From JAWSVE01 sp050633885 (GTDB taxonomy: Bacteria > Pseudomonadota > Gammaproteobacteria > Pseudomonadales > Cellvibrionaceae), in assembly GCA_050633885.1 (NCBI GenBank), contig JBOEHK010000001.1, positions 186,001 to 250,000 on the forward strand: 64,000 nt of DNA, read 5' to 3'. Shown here in pieces: positions 1-9,284 of this stretch. Under the pieces are notes generated by a model. That model did no database searches. It was not told the DNA's origin and saw only the letters and a list, made by a program, of their open reading frames with translations. The position numbers were made by a program, and so were the translations under genes. The stretch's first letter is position 1. Every line of letters starts with the position of its first letter.

Positions 1-1131
1 GTCGTTATTATTTCTTTTACCGCTGAACGCTTACATCATCTTGTTGAAGACGCGAGTTGGAAAGAAATAGTGTCAAATACATTAGGCTCTTTGTTAATTA
101 TTATTATTTGTTATTTTATATTTGGCTCTTTGTTATTGCGAGGCTTGTTTGCTATTTACCCCGAGTGCTTTTTACTTGTCCTTGCTGGACAAATATTTAT
201 TGGCCGATGGACTGGGGTTCGCGTCAGTGAATACTTTAGATTTTCACGTTTAATAAAAGGCTCTAAGGGCGGCTTGCTCAGTATAAATGCACGTAATCGT
301 AATGTCGTTCTCGATAAAAACCCTAAACATTTAATTCAGCTCGCTAATGATAAATTAGAAGCAAAAAAAGTGCTGTCAAAAAAAGGAATCCCCGTACCTG
401 AAAATATTCATGAGTATAGTGGTCAGTTAGAGTGCCAAAATTTAGAAAAAGAATTGGAAAATTTACACTCGTTTGTGATTAAACCAAATCGTGGAAGTCA
501 GGGGCGTGGTATTTTAGTGATCCGAGAAAAGGAGGGTGCTGGTTGGAAGCAAGCGGGTGGATCGCTTATTTCCTTGGAAGAAATTCGGCGTCATATCCAA
601 GAGATAATTGCTGGAAGTTTCTCCTCAGACGGAAAAGCAGATGTGGCATTTATAGAGCCATTTTTGGTTCAACACGGCGTGTTGAATGCTATTTCTCCTT
701 TTGGATTAAGCGATATTCGGGTGATTGTTCATGATGGAAAAGCTATCGCTAGTATGTGGCGTGTTCCTACTGCGGGCTCAAATGGAAAAGCCAATTTGCA
801 TCAAGGTGCCATTGGAGTCGCAATTGATATTAATAGTGGATTAACCACTCGTGCTCAATTACACGGAAAAGAGATAACCGTTCACCCTGACACTAACCAG
901 TCTTTGTGTGGTGTTGAAATTCCCTTCTGGCAAGATATTGTAGCTATTTCTGAGAAGTGCTATGAGGCTGTTTCGCTGGGTTATTTAGGCGTTGATGTGT
1001 GTATTGATATAGAGGCAGGGCCTTTAGTTTTGGAAATTAATGCTAGGCCTGGTTTAGAGATTCAAAATGTTAGAGACAAAGGCATTGGTGATTTGATTGA
1101 AAAAATTGAACCTGGTGCAGTGATAGCATGA
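1..1131 (+). CDS. 7TM-domain C-terminus fused to ATP-grasp (alpha-L-glutamate-ligase-like), 5' partial
   Basis: The frame is open from the left edge, so the gene probably starts outside the window; a GTG at 70 is the first possible internal start. The first part holds two hydrophobic helices and ends in GRWTGVRVSEYFRF, which resembles the C-terminus of the 7TM protein that normally precedes this ligase as a separate gene. The rest is an ATP-grasp domain: glycine-rich ATP loop (IKPNRGSQGRG), a GVDVCID acid stretch and the metal-binding LEINARPG motif. Family knowledge: these RimK-like ligases form amide or peptide bonds, and their substrate is unknown. The stop overlaps the TPR gene start by 4 bp (ATGA), so the two are translationally coupled. 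The ATP-grasp call is firm; the fusion is an inference limited by the edge. Confidence 0.8.
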   Translation, partial: VVIISFTAERLHHLVEDASWKEIVSNTLGSLLIIIICYFIFGSLLLRGLFAIYPECFLLVLAGQIFIGRWTGVRVSEYFRFSRLIKGSKGGLLSINARNRNVVLDKNPKHLIQLANDKLEAKKVLSKKGIPVPENIHEYSGQLECQNLEKELENLHSFVIKPNRGSQGRGILVIREKEGAGWKQAGGSLISLEEIRRHIQEIIAGSFSSDGKADVAFIEPFLVQHGVLNAISPFGLSDIRVIVHDGKAIASMWRVPTAGSNGKANLHQGAIGVAIDINSGLTTRAQLHGKEITVHPDTNQSLCGVEIPFWQDIVAISEKCYEAVSLGYLGVDVCIDIEAGPLVLEINARPGLEIQNVRDKGIGDLIEKIEPGAVIA

Positions 1132-3464
1132 AAACAATACGCTGGCGTGACAATGGGTTGTTTCTAACGTGCACGGTCATTGTGATTGCTGGATTATTTG
1201 TCGCTAGTGAAATAGCGATTGAAATAATTGTTCCAAAAAATCCAACCCTTAGCGTTAGTATTGTGAATGAAAATGAAATCGATGATGAAGAAGTTATTGA
1301 CGATGCAAAAACATTAACAGAGGTAGATAAAAGTCAAATTTCAGAGATTAGTGACTATGTGGCAGATAAAAAAGATGCCCAATTTACTATGGTTGAACTA
1401 GGGGAGGAATATCCAGAAATCAGTGATCGTGTTTGGCTTGAAGTCGCTAAGCAACTGCGTAAAGACAAAAAAATCCAACACGCTTTTGTTTTGTTGGAAA
1501 GCTTAATAAAAAAAGATCCTGATAATATTAACATTTTATTTCAGTTGGCCAGAGTTCGATCGAGTTTAGGTGAAACAGATAAGGCCATAGCTACTTACAA
1601 AAACTTATTATCTATTCAGTCAAATCATCAGCTCAGTCGCATGAACTTAGGTTTGCTCCTGACGGAGAAAAAAGAATTCTTAGCGGCAAGTGAAGAGTTT
1701 ACCCATGCAATTGATATTACGAGCGGAAGAAGAAAAGCTAAATCCTTAGCTTCTCGAGGAAGCTGTTATATTGAATTAAAACGATACCAAGAAGCGGTCT
1801 TAGATTTTGATAAATCAATTCAATATCGTCCGACGGATTCAACGGTATGGAGAAAGTTAGCAAATGCGCAACTGCTTAACAATGAGCCTCCCGAATCTAT
1901 TCGGGAAACGTTTGATAGAGCCATTGCCCTGCAGCCAGATTATTTAGCAGCGTTGCATGATCGAGCTTATTTACGCTGGATGAGTCAAGATTTTGATGGC
2001 GCACGAAGTGATCTCGAACATATTTCTCGTGTGGCACCTGATTTTGTACCTTCTCGTTGGACTCTCACCTATTTATATTTGACGTTAGATAAAAACCAAG
2101 CTGCTCGAAAAGAAATACACTGGTTAAGAAAGCAAGGTATAAACGAACAAAATCAAATGTTTTTACTTGGGCTGGAAAATATTTCGAATCAAGAATGGGA
2201 TTTAGCAACAGAGAACTTTAATCAATATCATTCATTAAGATCAGATAAAGGTCAGCTTGAAGAAATAACGCCAGATGCTTATCGAATAGAACAATGGGTG
2301 ACTTATTTTTCAAGTCTTTCAGATTTTTATGGTCAAGAAAAAAATGTTGAGCTGGCGTTGAATAAGATGGACTCATTAAGCGCTAATAAATGGCTTGGTC
2401 CAATTAGTTTGCTGCAAAAAAGTTATTTTTTAAATGAAACGAGAGATTATGAGGGGGCTATTCAAGTTTTATCCTCGCTGCAGGAAAGATATTCAAAAAG
2501 CCCAACACTTTTTTATTGGCTGGGTCGCAACCTGTTGGCTGCAAATGACCCTGTTAATGCAGTTAGTGCCTTTAGAAGTGCTTCTAAATTGGAGGACGAT
2601 AATAGTCAGTACAAGTTAAGTTTAGCGTTGGCTTATTCTCGTTCTGGAGATATCGAAAAATCAGTTCAAAAATACGAAGAGCTTTTGTCCGATCACCCAA
2701 AACACAAAGTAGGGCACTATAACTATGCAGTTCTATTGAGCTCTCAAGATAATCCTGAAGAAGCGGTCAAATTATATGAGCGTGCAATAGAACTTGATCC
2801 TGAATACACCAATGCAAAATTAAATTTAGCGTTACTCCATAAAAAACAAAAGAATTATTCTGAAGCTATGGAATGGTTACAAGATCTTATCGACGAAGAT
2901 CCTACGCGCCAGAATATCAGAATGCATATGGCTGAAACGTGGAATCAGCAGGGTGATCCAGAAAAAGCACTGGGTGAAATAGAGCGAGCATTAACCCTTG
3001 ACGATAAGTTCGTTGAGGCGCACATCCTAAAATCACTGATTTTAACTCAGCAGGGTGATATATCAGCGGCCGCGAATGAATTAATTCCTCTTCCTAACGA
3101 TGTCTTCACAAGCAGAAAAATGCTGGTTAGGCTCTATAATTTAGGAGTAAAAGCGCTTAAGAAACAAGATGTTGATTTAGCAGAGGCATGTAATGACAAA
3201 GTATTGGCCGTTAATCCGATTTTTGAAAAAGCGTTAGTCAATCAGTCAATAATATACAATCGATCTGATCGATATGCAGAAACAGTGGAGCTGCTTGCTG
3301 ATAAATCTGAGCTTGTAAAAAACAATATTAAGCTCCTCAATGGATTGTCCAAGGCATACCAGGCTTTGGACGAAAAAAAGAAGGTTATTGCCTTGCTAGA
3401 GCCCTTAGAAAAAGAGCAGTTGTTAACGCCTGTTACTCAAAAGATATTAGATGCGGTACGATAA
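1128..3464 (+). CDS. Large membrane-anchored TPR-repeat protein
   Basis: A 778-residue protein with one N-terminal hydrophobic segment (about residues 11-33) that should anchor it in the inner membrane, then an acidic stretch (40-90), then repeated tetratricopeptide units from about residue 95 to the end. Typical TPR signatures are visible (for example NYAVLLSSQDNPEEAVKLYE, followed by a second alanine-rich helix). TPR arrays are protein-binding scaffolds, so a periplasmic adaptor role is likely. It starts inside the stop of the ATP-grasp gene and precedes two outer-membrane proteins, which suggests it links an inner-membrane enzyme to the outer membrane. No catalytic motif is seen. The partner is not known. 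Confidence 0.85.
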   Translation: MKTIRWRDNGLFLTCTVIVIAGLFVASEIAIEIIVPKNPTLSVSIVNENEIDDEEVIDDAKTLTEVDKSQISEISDYVADKKDAQFTMVELGEEYPEISDRVWLEVAKQLRKDKKIQHAFVLLESLIKKDPDNINILFQLARVRSSLGETDKAIATYKNLLSIQSNHQLSRMNLGLLLTEKKEFLAASEEFTHAIDITSGRRKAKSLASRGSCYIELKRYQEAVLDFDKSIQYRPTDSTVWRKLANAQLLNNEPPESIRETFDRAIALQPDYLAALHDRAYLRWMSQDFDGARSDLEHISRVAPDFVPSRWTLTYLYLTLDKNQAARKEIHWLRKQGINEQNQMFLLGLENISNQEWDLATENFNQYHSLRSDKGQLEEITPDAYRIEQWVTYFSSLSDFYGQEKNVELALNKMDSLSANKWLGPISLLQKSYFLNETRDYEGAIQVLSSLQERYSKSPTLFYWLGRNLLAANDPVNAVSAFRSASKLEDDNSQYKLSLALAYSRSGDIEKSVQKYEELLSDHPKHKVGHYNYAVLLSSQDNPEEAVKLYERAIELDPEYTNAKLNLALLHKKQKNYSEAMEWLQDLIDEDPTRQNIRMHMAETWNQQGDPEKALGEIERALTLDDKFVEAHILKSLILTQQGDISAAANELIPLPNDVFTSRKMLVRLYNLGVKALKKQDVDLAEACNDKVLAVNPIFEKALVNQSIIYNRSDRYAETVELLADKSELVKNNIKLLNGLSKAYQALDEKKKVIALLEPLEKEQLLTPVTQKILDAVR

Positions 3465-3614
3465 ACCCTTTTGTCTACAGCTTGTTGAGAAAAAATAAAG
3501 TAGCTGATTACTCAAGTATCTGATGTATTGAGATATTCTGTCAGGATAACCTGTTGGTGAACCTGCTGGGGGAAAACGTTAAATGTTAAAAGCTACTTTA
3601 ATTAGGATGTATTT

Positions 3615-4802
3615 ATGAAAAAAGAATTTTGTTGGGTAGCTACCTCACTAGTTTTTATGTTGTCATTATCAAGTGCTACTGTTGTTGCCCATGATTTTGA
3701 GCTGGATGCTGTTATTGGCTTAGATAGCAACCCAAATAAGTTAACCAGCGACTTAGATCTGGATAACGGCGGATACGGTATGTCTCGTTTTGAGTTTAGT
3801 CATATGCCGACAAGAACGGGTTATTATTATCAGCTCGAGGCTCGTACAGATATTTATAAAACGGGTGAGGAGACAACCGTTGAATCGAACTCAGAAGATT
3901 TTACTGGAAAAGTTGAGCTTGGGTATAAGTGGCGACCTAAGAACAAACATGGTCGCTCAAAATATAAATGGGAATTAAATTACAACGAAAAAGATTCCAT
4001 CTTTGTTGATCGGAGTTCAGGTGATGTACCTGTTTTCAATGGCACACCGGTTGGTGAAAGGTTCGACGCCTCTTGGGTCGGTTTTGATTTTTCCGGCACT
4101 ATACCGATTTCTAATGAAGCAGAATTTATTTTTAATGTAGATTTTAAAAATAAAGAATACGAATCTTATGAAGAAATTGGGTTAAGTAATCTGAATTACA
4201 AACAAGCGAATTTAGATATTGGTTTTGAAAAAGAAATTTGGTCAAAAGTTTTTTTGAAAACAATGATTGGTTATTCAAAAAGACAGTATGAAGACCGCCG
4301 TGCTAGAGAAAAAAACAAAGCGTTAATTCCAGATACTGATTTGGAATATACCTACCTTGAAGCTGTTAATGCGATCGAGTATCGCTTTGCTAAACGCTGG
4401 AAATTTGAAATCGGCTTAGATATCGATCAGCGGCAAGATAATGAAAAAGGCTATTATGACAGCACACAAGCCAAGTTAATCACACGACTAAGATATCGCA
4501 ATAGTGATTATGTCAAATTTCTTTTTTCGGCTAGATATTTGAAACGTCGTTATGATGAAATCGGTGAAGACCCCGCTGTGGGTAGTATTGTATCTCCCGG
4601 AGGAATAGATGATGAAGAGCTTGAAAAGTCTCGAGAGGGAGTAAGGGTTCGAGCTGAGTTTATTCGGCGTCTTGTCGAAAGAGGCGTATTGACTTTAGAT
4701 TTAATTATGGGAATTGAATACGATTCATTTGAAAACTCCAATCCTGTCTTTAGTTACGATCGTGGGCAAACTTATGTTGGACTTCGCTGGACGCCTTATT
4801 AA
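3615..4802 (+). CDS. Outer-membrane beta-barrel protein of unknown function
   Basis: 395 residues with a clear signal peptide (about residues 1-25, ending near VVA-HD), followed by alternating hydrophobic/polar strands rich in Tyr, Phe and Trp and ending in VGLRWTPY, an aromatic C-terminus typical of outer-membrane barrels. No TonB plug, POTRA or OmpA domain is seen, so this is a plain barrel, perhaps 14-16 strands. It lies 150 bp downstream of the TPR gene and 66 bp upstream of an Omp85-like gene. A TPR protein next to a barrel recalls Slam-type surface lipoprotein modifiers, in which the two are fused, but I see no sequence proof of that family. Confidence 0.75.
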   Translation: MKKEFCWVATSLVFMLSLSSATVVAHDFELDAVIGLDSNPNKLTSDLDLDNGGYGMSRFEFSHMPTRTGYYYQLEARTDIYKTGEETTVESNSEDFTGKVELGYKWRPKNKHGRSKYKWELNYNEKDSIFVDRSSGDVPVFNGTPVGERFDASWVGFDFSGTIPISNEAEFIFNVDFKNKEYESYEEIGLSNLNYKQANLDIGFEKEIWSKVFLKTMIGYSKRQYEDRRAREKNKALIPDTDLEYTYLEAVNAIEYRFAKRWKFEIGLDIDQRQDNEKGYYDSTQAKLITRLRYRNSDYVKFLFSARYLKRRYDEIGEDPAVGSIVSPGGIDDEELEKSREGVRVRAEFIRRLVERGVLTLDLIMGIEYDSFENSNPVFSYDRGQTYVGLRWTPY

Positions 4803-4868
4803 ATGTTTGGCTTGTTGTCGTAATGCCTCGTCTATATTTGCTTCGCACTTTCGTGTTGAGGATTTTTT

Positions 4869-6584
4869 TTGATATTTAATCGTCTTTCACTCTCTGTCAG
4901 CACCTTTCTTGTTTTATTCTCGGGTGTCGTGTTCTCTCAAACTCCAGCAGATGCGGGCGGGGAGGGGACCGATAAATGTATTGTGTTTACAACGCCTGGT
5001 ACTAGTGGTTTTGATATATCAGCGGCCCCTGATCCTGTTGAAGGGATAGTGTTTCCTGAGGGTACAACGATCGGGGATATTACCTATACGCAATTTCCCA
5101 TATTTGATTCCAGCGATCCTTTTGAAAATAATTGGCTTTTCCAATTAGTTGATACATTACATATTGATACAAAAGAAAAAGTGTTGAGAGATCAGCTGTT
5201 GTTTCGTTCGGGTGAAGCTTTTTCTTCAAGAATATTAGACGAAGCTGGTAGGTCTTTGCGTGATAGTAATTACCTTTATGATGCTCGCGTTTGGCCGTAT
5301 CAATTGTGCGGAGAGCGCGTCGACGTTGAGGTGCTGACAAGAGAAGTGTGGACTTTATCGACAGGCTTTTCTTTAAGCCGTTCTGGTGGCGCAGATGAAG
5401 AAAGTATTTGGTTAAGTGACTCTAATTTTTTAGGTCGAGGTGAGACGTTTGCCATTGAGCGCACAACGTCCACAGATCGAGATGGTTTTTCTTTTCATTA
5501 TGCAGATCCTAACGTAGCGGGTTCTAGGCACACACTTGATCTGACTTATGCCGATAATGATGATGGCTTCCAAACGATAGTTGATGTTCAAAGACCTTTT
5601 TATTCGCTCGATACACAGGATGCCTGGGGACTCATTTATAATGACAATGAGCGTATTGATGATCTTTACGATAGGGGAGAAGAGATAGCTTCTTTCCAGG
5701 CCAACATAAAACAGGCTGAAATTTACTACGGTCGTTCAAACGGTTGGCAAAATGGCGTCACTCGACGTTGGTGGTATGGTATTAGAGTTCAAGAAGAAAT
5801 TTATTCACCCGCTGAAGGTGAAACTGAACCCGCTGTTTTTCCAACGAATAAAAAAATAAATTATCCATTTGTTGCCTATAACAAGATTGAAGAAAATTTT
5901 ATTAAGATTATTAATTTAAATAATATGCATCGGATCGAAGATTTTAATTTAGGTCGGACATGGGGTTTACGTCTAGGAATTGCAGATGAGAGTTTTGGGT
6001 CTGATCGGGATAGGCTTGTGTATTCTGCAAGCCTACGGGACGCCTGGCAGCTGACGGAAGGTATATTATTGCAGTGGGAAATTGGCGTTGACGGAATGTG
6101 GCAATATGACATTGATAAAAGTGAAGATGTTCAAGTCGTCTCAAAATTACGCTTTTACGATGGCGTTGGAGAAAGTCATGGGACTTATCTTGCTTTAGAT
6201 GCTCGTTGGTCTAGAGAGTTACCAGTCAATAAACAAATGTTGTTGGGACCCGAAGAAAACTTACGAGGATATCCGGCACGCTATCAATCAGGTGATAGAA
6301 GTTTTGTGTTTACTGCCGAGCATCGATTTTACACGGATTGGCATTTGTTTCGATTGCTAAGAGTAGGTGGAGCTGTTTTCTTTGACGCCGGAAGAGCATG
6401 GTTTCCTGGCGATGAAAATAAAGATGCAACAGGTATTTTAGCCGATGCTGGTTTTGGTTTGCGGTTTGCTTCCAGTCGCGCACAAACCAAAACAATACTT
6501 CACGTAGATATTGCTTTTCCTTTTGAAAAACAAGATGACATTGATAGTTATCAAATCGTTGTTACGACCAAACAATCATTTTAA
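4869..6584 (+). CDS. Omp85/TamA-like outer-membrane protein (BamA superfamily)
   Basis: 571 residues. The start must be TTG at 4869: an in-frame stop lies at 4857, no ATG or GTG precedes the signal peptide, and a GAGG ribosome site sits 7-8 bases upstream. After the signal peptide (about 1-24) there is one or two POTRA-like units (about 90-170) and then a barrel. The barrel has the Omp85 hallmark LRGYP near residue 465 and the GGAVFFDAGRAW strand that follows it in this family. Such proteins insert or translocate proteins, or move lipids, at the outer membrane. It is shorter than BamA and closer in size to TamA. It ends 12 bp from the convergent DUF1244 gene and is the last gene of the envelope module. 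Confidence 0.8.
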   Translation: MIFNRLSLSVSTFLVLFSGVVFSQTPADAGGEGTDKCIVFTTPGTSGFDISAAPDPVEGIVFPEGTTIGDITYTQFPIFDSSDPFENNWLFQLVDTLHIDTKEKVLRDQLLFRSGEAFSSRILDEAGRSLRDSNYLYDARVWPYQLCGERVDVEVLTREVWTLSTGFSLSRSGGADEESIWLSDSNFLGRGETFAIERTTSTDRDGFSFHYADPNVAGSRHTLDLTYADNDDGFQTIVDVQRPFYSLDTQDAWGLIYNDNERIDDLYDRGEEIASFQANIKQAEIYYGRSNGWQNGVTRRWWYGIRVQEEIYSPAEGETEPAVFPTNKKINYPFVAYNKIEENFIKIINLNNMHRIEDFNLGRTWGLRLGIADESFGSDRDRLVYSASLRDAWQLTEGILLQWEIGVDGMWQYDIDKSEDVQVVSKLRFYDGVGESHGTYLALDARWSRELPVNKQMLLGPEENLRGYPARYQSGDRSFVFTAEHRFYTDWHLFRLLRVGGAVFFDAGRAWFPGDENKDATGILADAGFGLRFASSRAQTKTILHVDIAFPFEKQDDIDSYQIVVTTKQSF

Positions 6585-6596
6585 GTAATCCGTTTT

Positions 6597-6884
6597 TTAA
6601 TCTTTTTTGTTGAATTGCGCTAGCTGTTCGGCGGTTGCTTCTTTTTGATATTGGCTTTTCCATTCATCGTAAGGCATGCCATAAACTATTTCTCTTGCCT
6701 GATCATAATCAATAGGAATATTCTTTTCTTCAGCCGCTGCTTTATACCACTTGCTTAAACAATTCCTGCAAAACCCAGATAAATTCATCAAGTCGATGTT
6801 TTGAACGTCTTTTCTACTGTCTAAATGTTCGAGTAAGCGTCTAAAGGTAGCAGCTTCTAATTCTAGTTGTGTTTGTTTATCCAT
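6597..6884 (-). CDS. DUF1244 family protein
   Basis: A 95-residue soluble protein matching the DUF1244 pattern: an N-terminal helix with RLLEHLD, then NLSGFCRNCLSKWY and a C-terminal YDQAREIVYGMPYDEWKSQY. The CRNC pair could bind metal, but no function is established that I can name. The family is widespread as a small single-domain protein in Proteobacteria. It lies 33 bp downstream of moeA on the same strand, so it may be co-transcribed with the molybdenum cofactor genes. Confidence 0.85.
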   Translation of the reverse strand: MDKQTQLELEAATFRRLLEHLDSRKDVQNIDLMNLSGFCRNCLSKWYKAAAEEKNIPIDYDQAREIVYGMPYDEWKSQYQKEATAEQLAQFNKKD

Positions 6885-6917
6885 TGTCTATGACTCTTTT
6901 AATAGTGAATGAATGTG

Positions 6918-8120
6918 TTAAATCCCAAGTTGATTAAACGGTATGGTTTCTAATAAATCACCTGGTTGAATAGTGGTGTTGATTGGAACAATGGCTAAAG
7001 CGTTTGCCCAGCTTGCTGACGTTAAAACCCCCGAGCTTTGATTGTTGAACAATGTTAACTTCCCGTCGTTTATTCTTACTCTTAAGTATTCTTGTCGACT
7101 GGAGTTTTTAGTCATTGAAAAGTCAGCAGGTAATAACATGCTGTTAGTTTTTATATCAGAGTGGCCTTGTGCTTTTAATAAAAATGGGCGAACAACAATA
7201 AGAAAAGTGACTAATACAGAGACCGGATTTCCCGGTAGTCCAAAAAAAGGCGTGTTAGAAATCCGCCCAAAGGCAAGGGGCTTTCCTGGCTTTATGGCGA
7301 GTTTCCACAAGGAGATTTCACCTAATGTTTCGATGGCCGACTTTATGTGGTCTTCCTCTCCAACAGAAACCCCGCCAGTGGAGAGAACAATATCTACTGA
7401 CTTAGCTGCGTCCGCTAATGCTGTAACCGTTGCCGTAAATGTATCTGGAATATGACCAAGGCTCACCATCTCTATCTGTAAACTATCGAGTAGTCCTTTT
7501 AAGGTAAATTCATTTGAATTATAAATTTGTCCTGTAGATAGTTTTTCCCCTGGTGGGATTAACTCATCCCCAGTTGTTAAAACACCAACGGTTAGTTTTT
7601 TATAGGCGGTAATTTCGGCTATTCCACAGGAAGCGAGTACGCCAAGGTCAGTGGCGTGCAGTTTATGCCCTTTATGAAAAAGTTCAGAGCCTTTCTCAAT
7701 ATCTTGGCCTTGTTTTCTAATGTGATCGTTTGTTGATGGTCTGTGCTTTATGAATATTCTACTTTGATTGTCGGGATCCGCTTCGCAGTTCTCTTGCATG
7801 ATAACAGCGTTTGCACCGCAGGGTATTTCGCTGCCAGTAAATATTCTAGCGACAGTATTTTTTTCTAGAGGTTTTGCGATTTGACCAGCAGCAATACGTT
7901 GACTAACAACGAAACTTTCATTGTGATGATTCTTGAGCGAATCGGTATGAATGGCATAACCATCCATTGCGCTATTGTCGGCTGGTGGAACATTCACTTT
8001 TGCAATTTGTGATTTAGCCAAGACACGATGAAAAGCAGAGTTTAAAGGAATAACTTCTGTTTCTGTTGTTGGCTCAGCACGTGCCAAAATCTTTGCAATC
8101 GCGTCTTCTACTGAGAGCAT
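6918..8120 (-). CDS. moeA: Molybdopterin molybdenumtransferase MoeA
   Basis: 400 residues, normal length for MoeA, which inserts molybdate into adenylylated molybdopterin in the last step of Mo-cofactor synthesis. Visible family motifs are PPADNSAMDGYAI near the N-terminus, the TGDEL loop in the central MoaB-like domain and STGGVSVGEEDH, followed by KPGKPLAFG and GLPGNPVSV. It is the last Mo-cofactor gene of the minus-strand run moaA, mobB, moaB, moeA and starts 29 bp after moaB ends. The cofactor would serve a nitrate reductase, but none lies in this window. Confidence 0.95.
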   Translation of the reverse strand: MLSVEDAIAKILARAEPTTETEVIPLNSAFHRVLAKSQIAKVNVPPADNSAMDGYAIHTDSLKNHHNESFVVSQRIAAGQIAKPLEKNTVARIFTGSEIPCGANAVIMQENCEADPDNQSRIFIKHRPSTNDHIRKQGQDIEKGSELFHKGHKLHATDLGVLASCGIAEITAYKKLTVGVLTTGDELIPPGEKLSTGQIYNSNEFTLKGLLDSLQIEMVSLGHIPDTFTATVTALADAAKSVDIVLSTGGVSVGEEDHIKSAIETLGEISLWKLAIKPGKPLAFGRISNTPFFGLPGNPVSVLVTFLIVVRPFLLKAQGHSDIKTNSMLLPADFSMTKNSSRQEYLRVRINDGKLTLFNNQSSGVLTSASWANALAIVPINTTIQPGDLLETIPFNQLGI

Positions 8121-8149
8121 TGAATTCTATTGTCTAATGAGGGTTGAAA

Positions 8150-8677
8150 TTAATGTGATTGTGATTTTTTCATAATAAGCTCCGCAAAATTACAGGGCTT
8201 ATGATGGCTATCGAGTTGATCTTTTATGAGTTTTTCCCATCCTAAGCGACATGCGCCTGTCGATCCAGGAAGGCAAAAGATAATAGTATTGTTGGCTAGC
8301 CCAGCAAGTGATCGTGATTGTATTGTTGAGTTTCCGATGTCGTGATAAGACAGTTGTCTAAACATTTCTCCAAACCCTAACACCTCTTTATCAAATAACA
8401 CTTTTACAGCTTCTGGTGTGCTATCACGATACGTGAAGCCTGTTCCACCAGTAATAATTATTCCATGAATGTCATCATCACTTATCCATTGAGAAACAAT
8501 AGCTCTGATTTGATAAACATCATCAGGGACGATGTTTTTTGCTGCTAAGCAATGCCCAGCACTTTGAATGCTTTCAGATAAATAGAGGCCTGATGTATCT
8601 GTCTCTTCGGTTCGAGAATCAGAGATTGTTAACACGGCTAAATTTAACGAATAGTGTTGAGCTTTTTTATTTGTCAT
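8150..8677 (-). CDS. moaB: Molybdenum cofactor biosynthesis protein MoaB
   Basis: 175 residues from the ATG at 8677, which overlaps the mobB stop as ATGA; a TTG three codons upstream is a weaker alternative. MoaB/Mog family proteins bind molybdopterin and adenylylate it. The signatures are LAVLTISDSR near the start, the IITGGTGFTYRDSTPEA loop that contacts the pterin, and LPGSTGACRLGWEKLI near the end. The size and the longer C-terminus fit MoaB rather than Mog. It is translationally coupled to mobB and followed by moeA. Confidence 0.93.
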   Translation of the reverse strand: MTNKKAQHYSLNLAVLTISDSRTEETDTSGLYLSESIQSAGHCLAAKNIVPDDVYQIRAIVSQWISDDDIHGIIITGGTGFTYRDSTPEAVKVLFDKEVLGFGEMFRQLSYHDIGNSTIQSRSLAGLANNTIIFCLPGSTGACRLGWEKLIKDQLDSHHKPCNFAELIMKKSQSH

Positions 8678-9189
8678 AGTGAGCAATATTCTACAATGAA
8701 ATCGACAATGTTATCGATCTCCTTAAGTGAAAAAAGTGGCCCGCTACATCCATAGGTAAGAGGATCAATTTTTTTATCGGAAGCGATTGCCACTAAAGGG
8801 GATTCATCTGGAAGAGGTTCAGGATTATGATCTGGTCGTATAACGGCAAGTTTTGGGTGGTCGCATCGCTTGAAGCCTTCGACTATCACGATATCGACAG
8901 GCGTTAATTTTAATAGTAATTCATCAAGTGTTGGCTCTGGGTTCGAAGAATCATTTTCTGAAAGTTCATGCATTAACGCCCAGCGCATTTTTGAGGCCAC
9001 CAATACTTGTTGTGCGCCGGCTTGCCTGTGCAGGTAGCTATCTTTTCCTGGATGATCAATATCAAAAGCATGATGAGCATGCTTTATCGTGGCAACAGAA
9101 AAACCACGGTGTGAGAGAGATTTGACGACACTAGTAACGAGCGTTGTTTTACCGCTGTTTTTCCAACCTGTAATGCCAAATACTTTCAT
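8674..9189 (-). CDS. mobB: Molybdopterin-guanine dinucleotide biosynthesis adaptor MobB
   Basis: 171 residues opening with the P-loop GWKNSGKTTL, then IKHAHHAFDIDHPGKDS and DIVIVEGFKR, all typical of MobB. MobB is a GTP-binding helper of MobA in attaching GMP to molybdopterin, which makes the bis-MGD cofactor used by nitrate reductases of the DMSO-reductase family. mobA is not in the window. The stop overlaps the moaB start. moaA ends 95 bp upstream. Confidence 0.93.
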   Translation of the reverse strand: MKVFGITGWKNSGKTTLVTSVVKSLSHRGFSVATIKHAHHAFDIDHPGKDSYLHRQAGAQQVLVASKMRWALMHELSENDSSNPEPTLDELLLKLTPVDIVIVEGFKRCDHPKLAVIRPDHNPEPLPDESPLVAIASDKKIDPLTYGCSGPLFSLKEIDNIVDFIVEYCSL

Positions 9190-9284
9190 GGGTTAATGAC
9201 TTAAATGTTATGCAAAAGAGTTGTAGTTGCTAGGATTTTATTTTTTTGTGTGTCGGTTTTGTTAGTTCTTTTTTTTTAGAAAAT

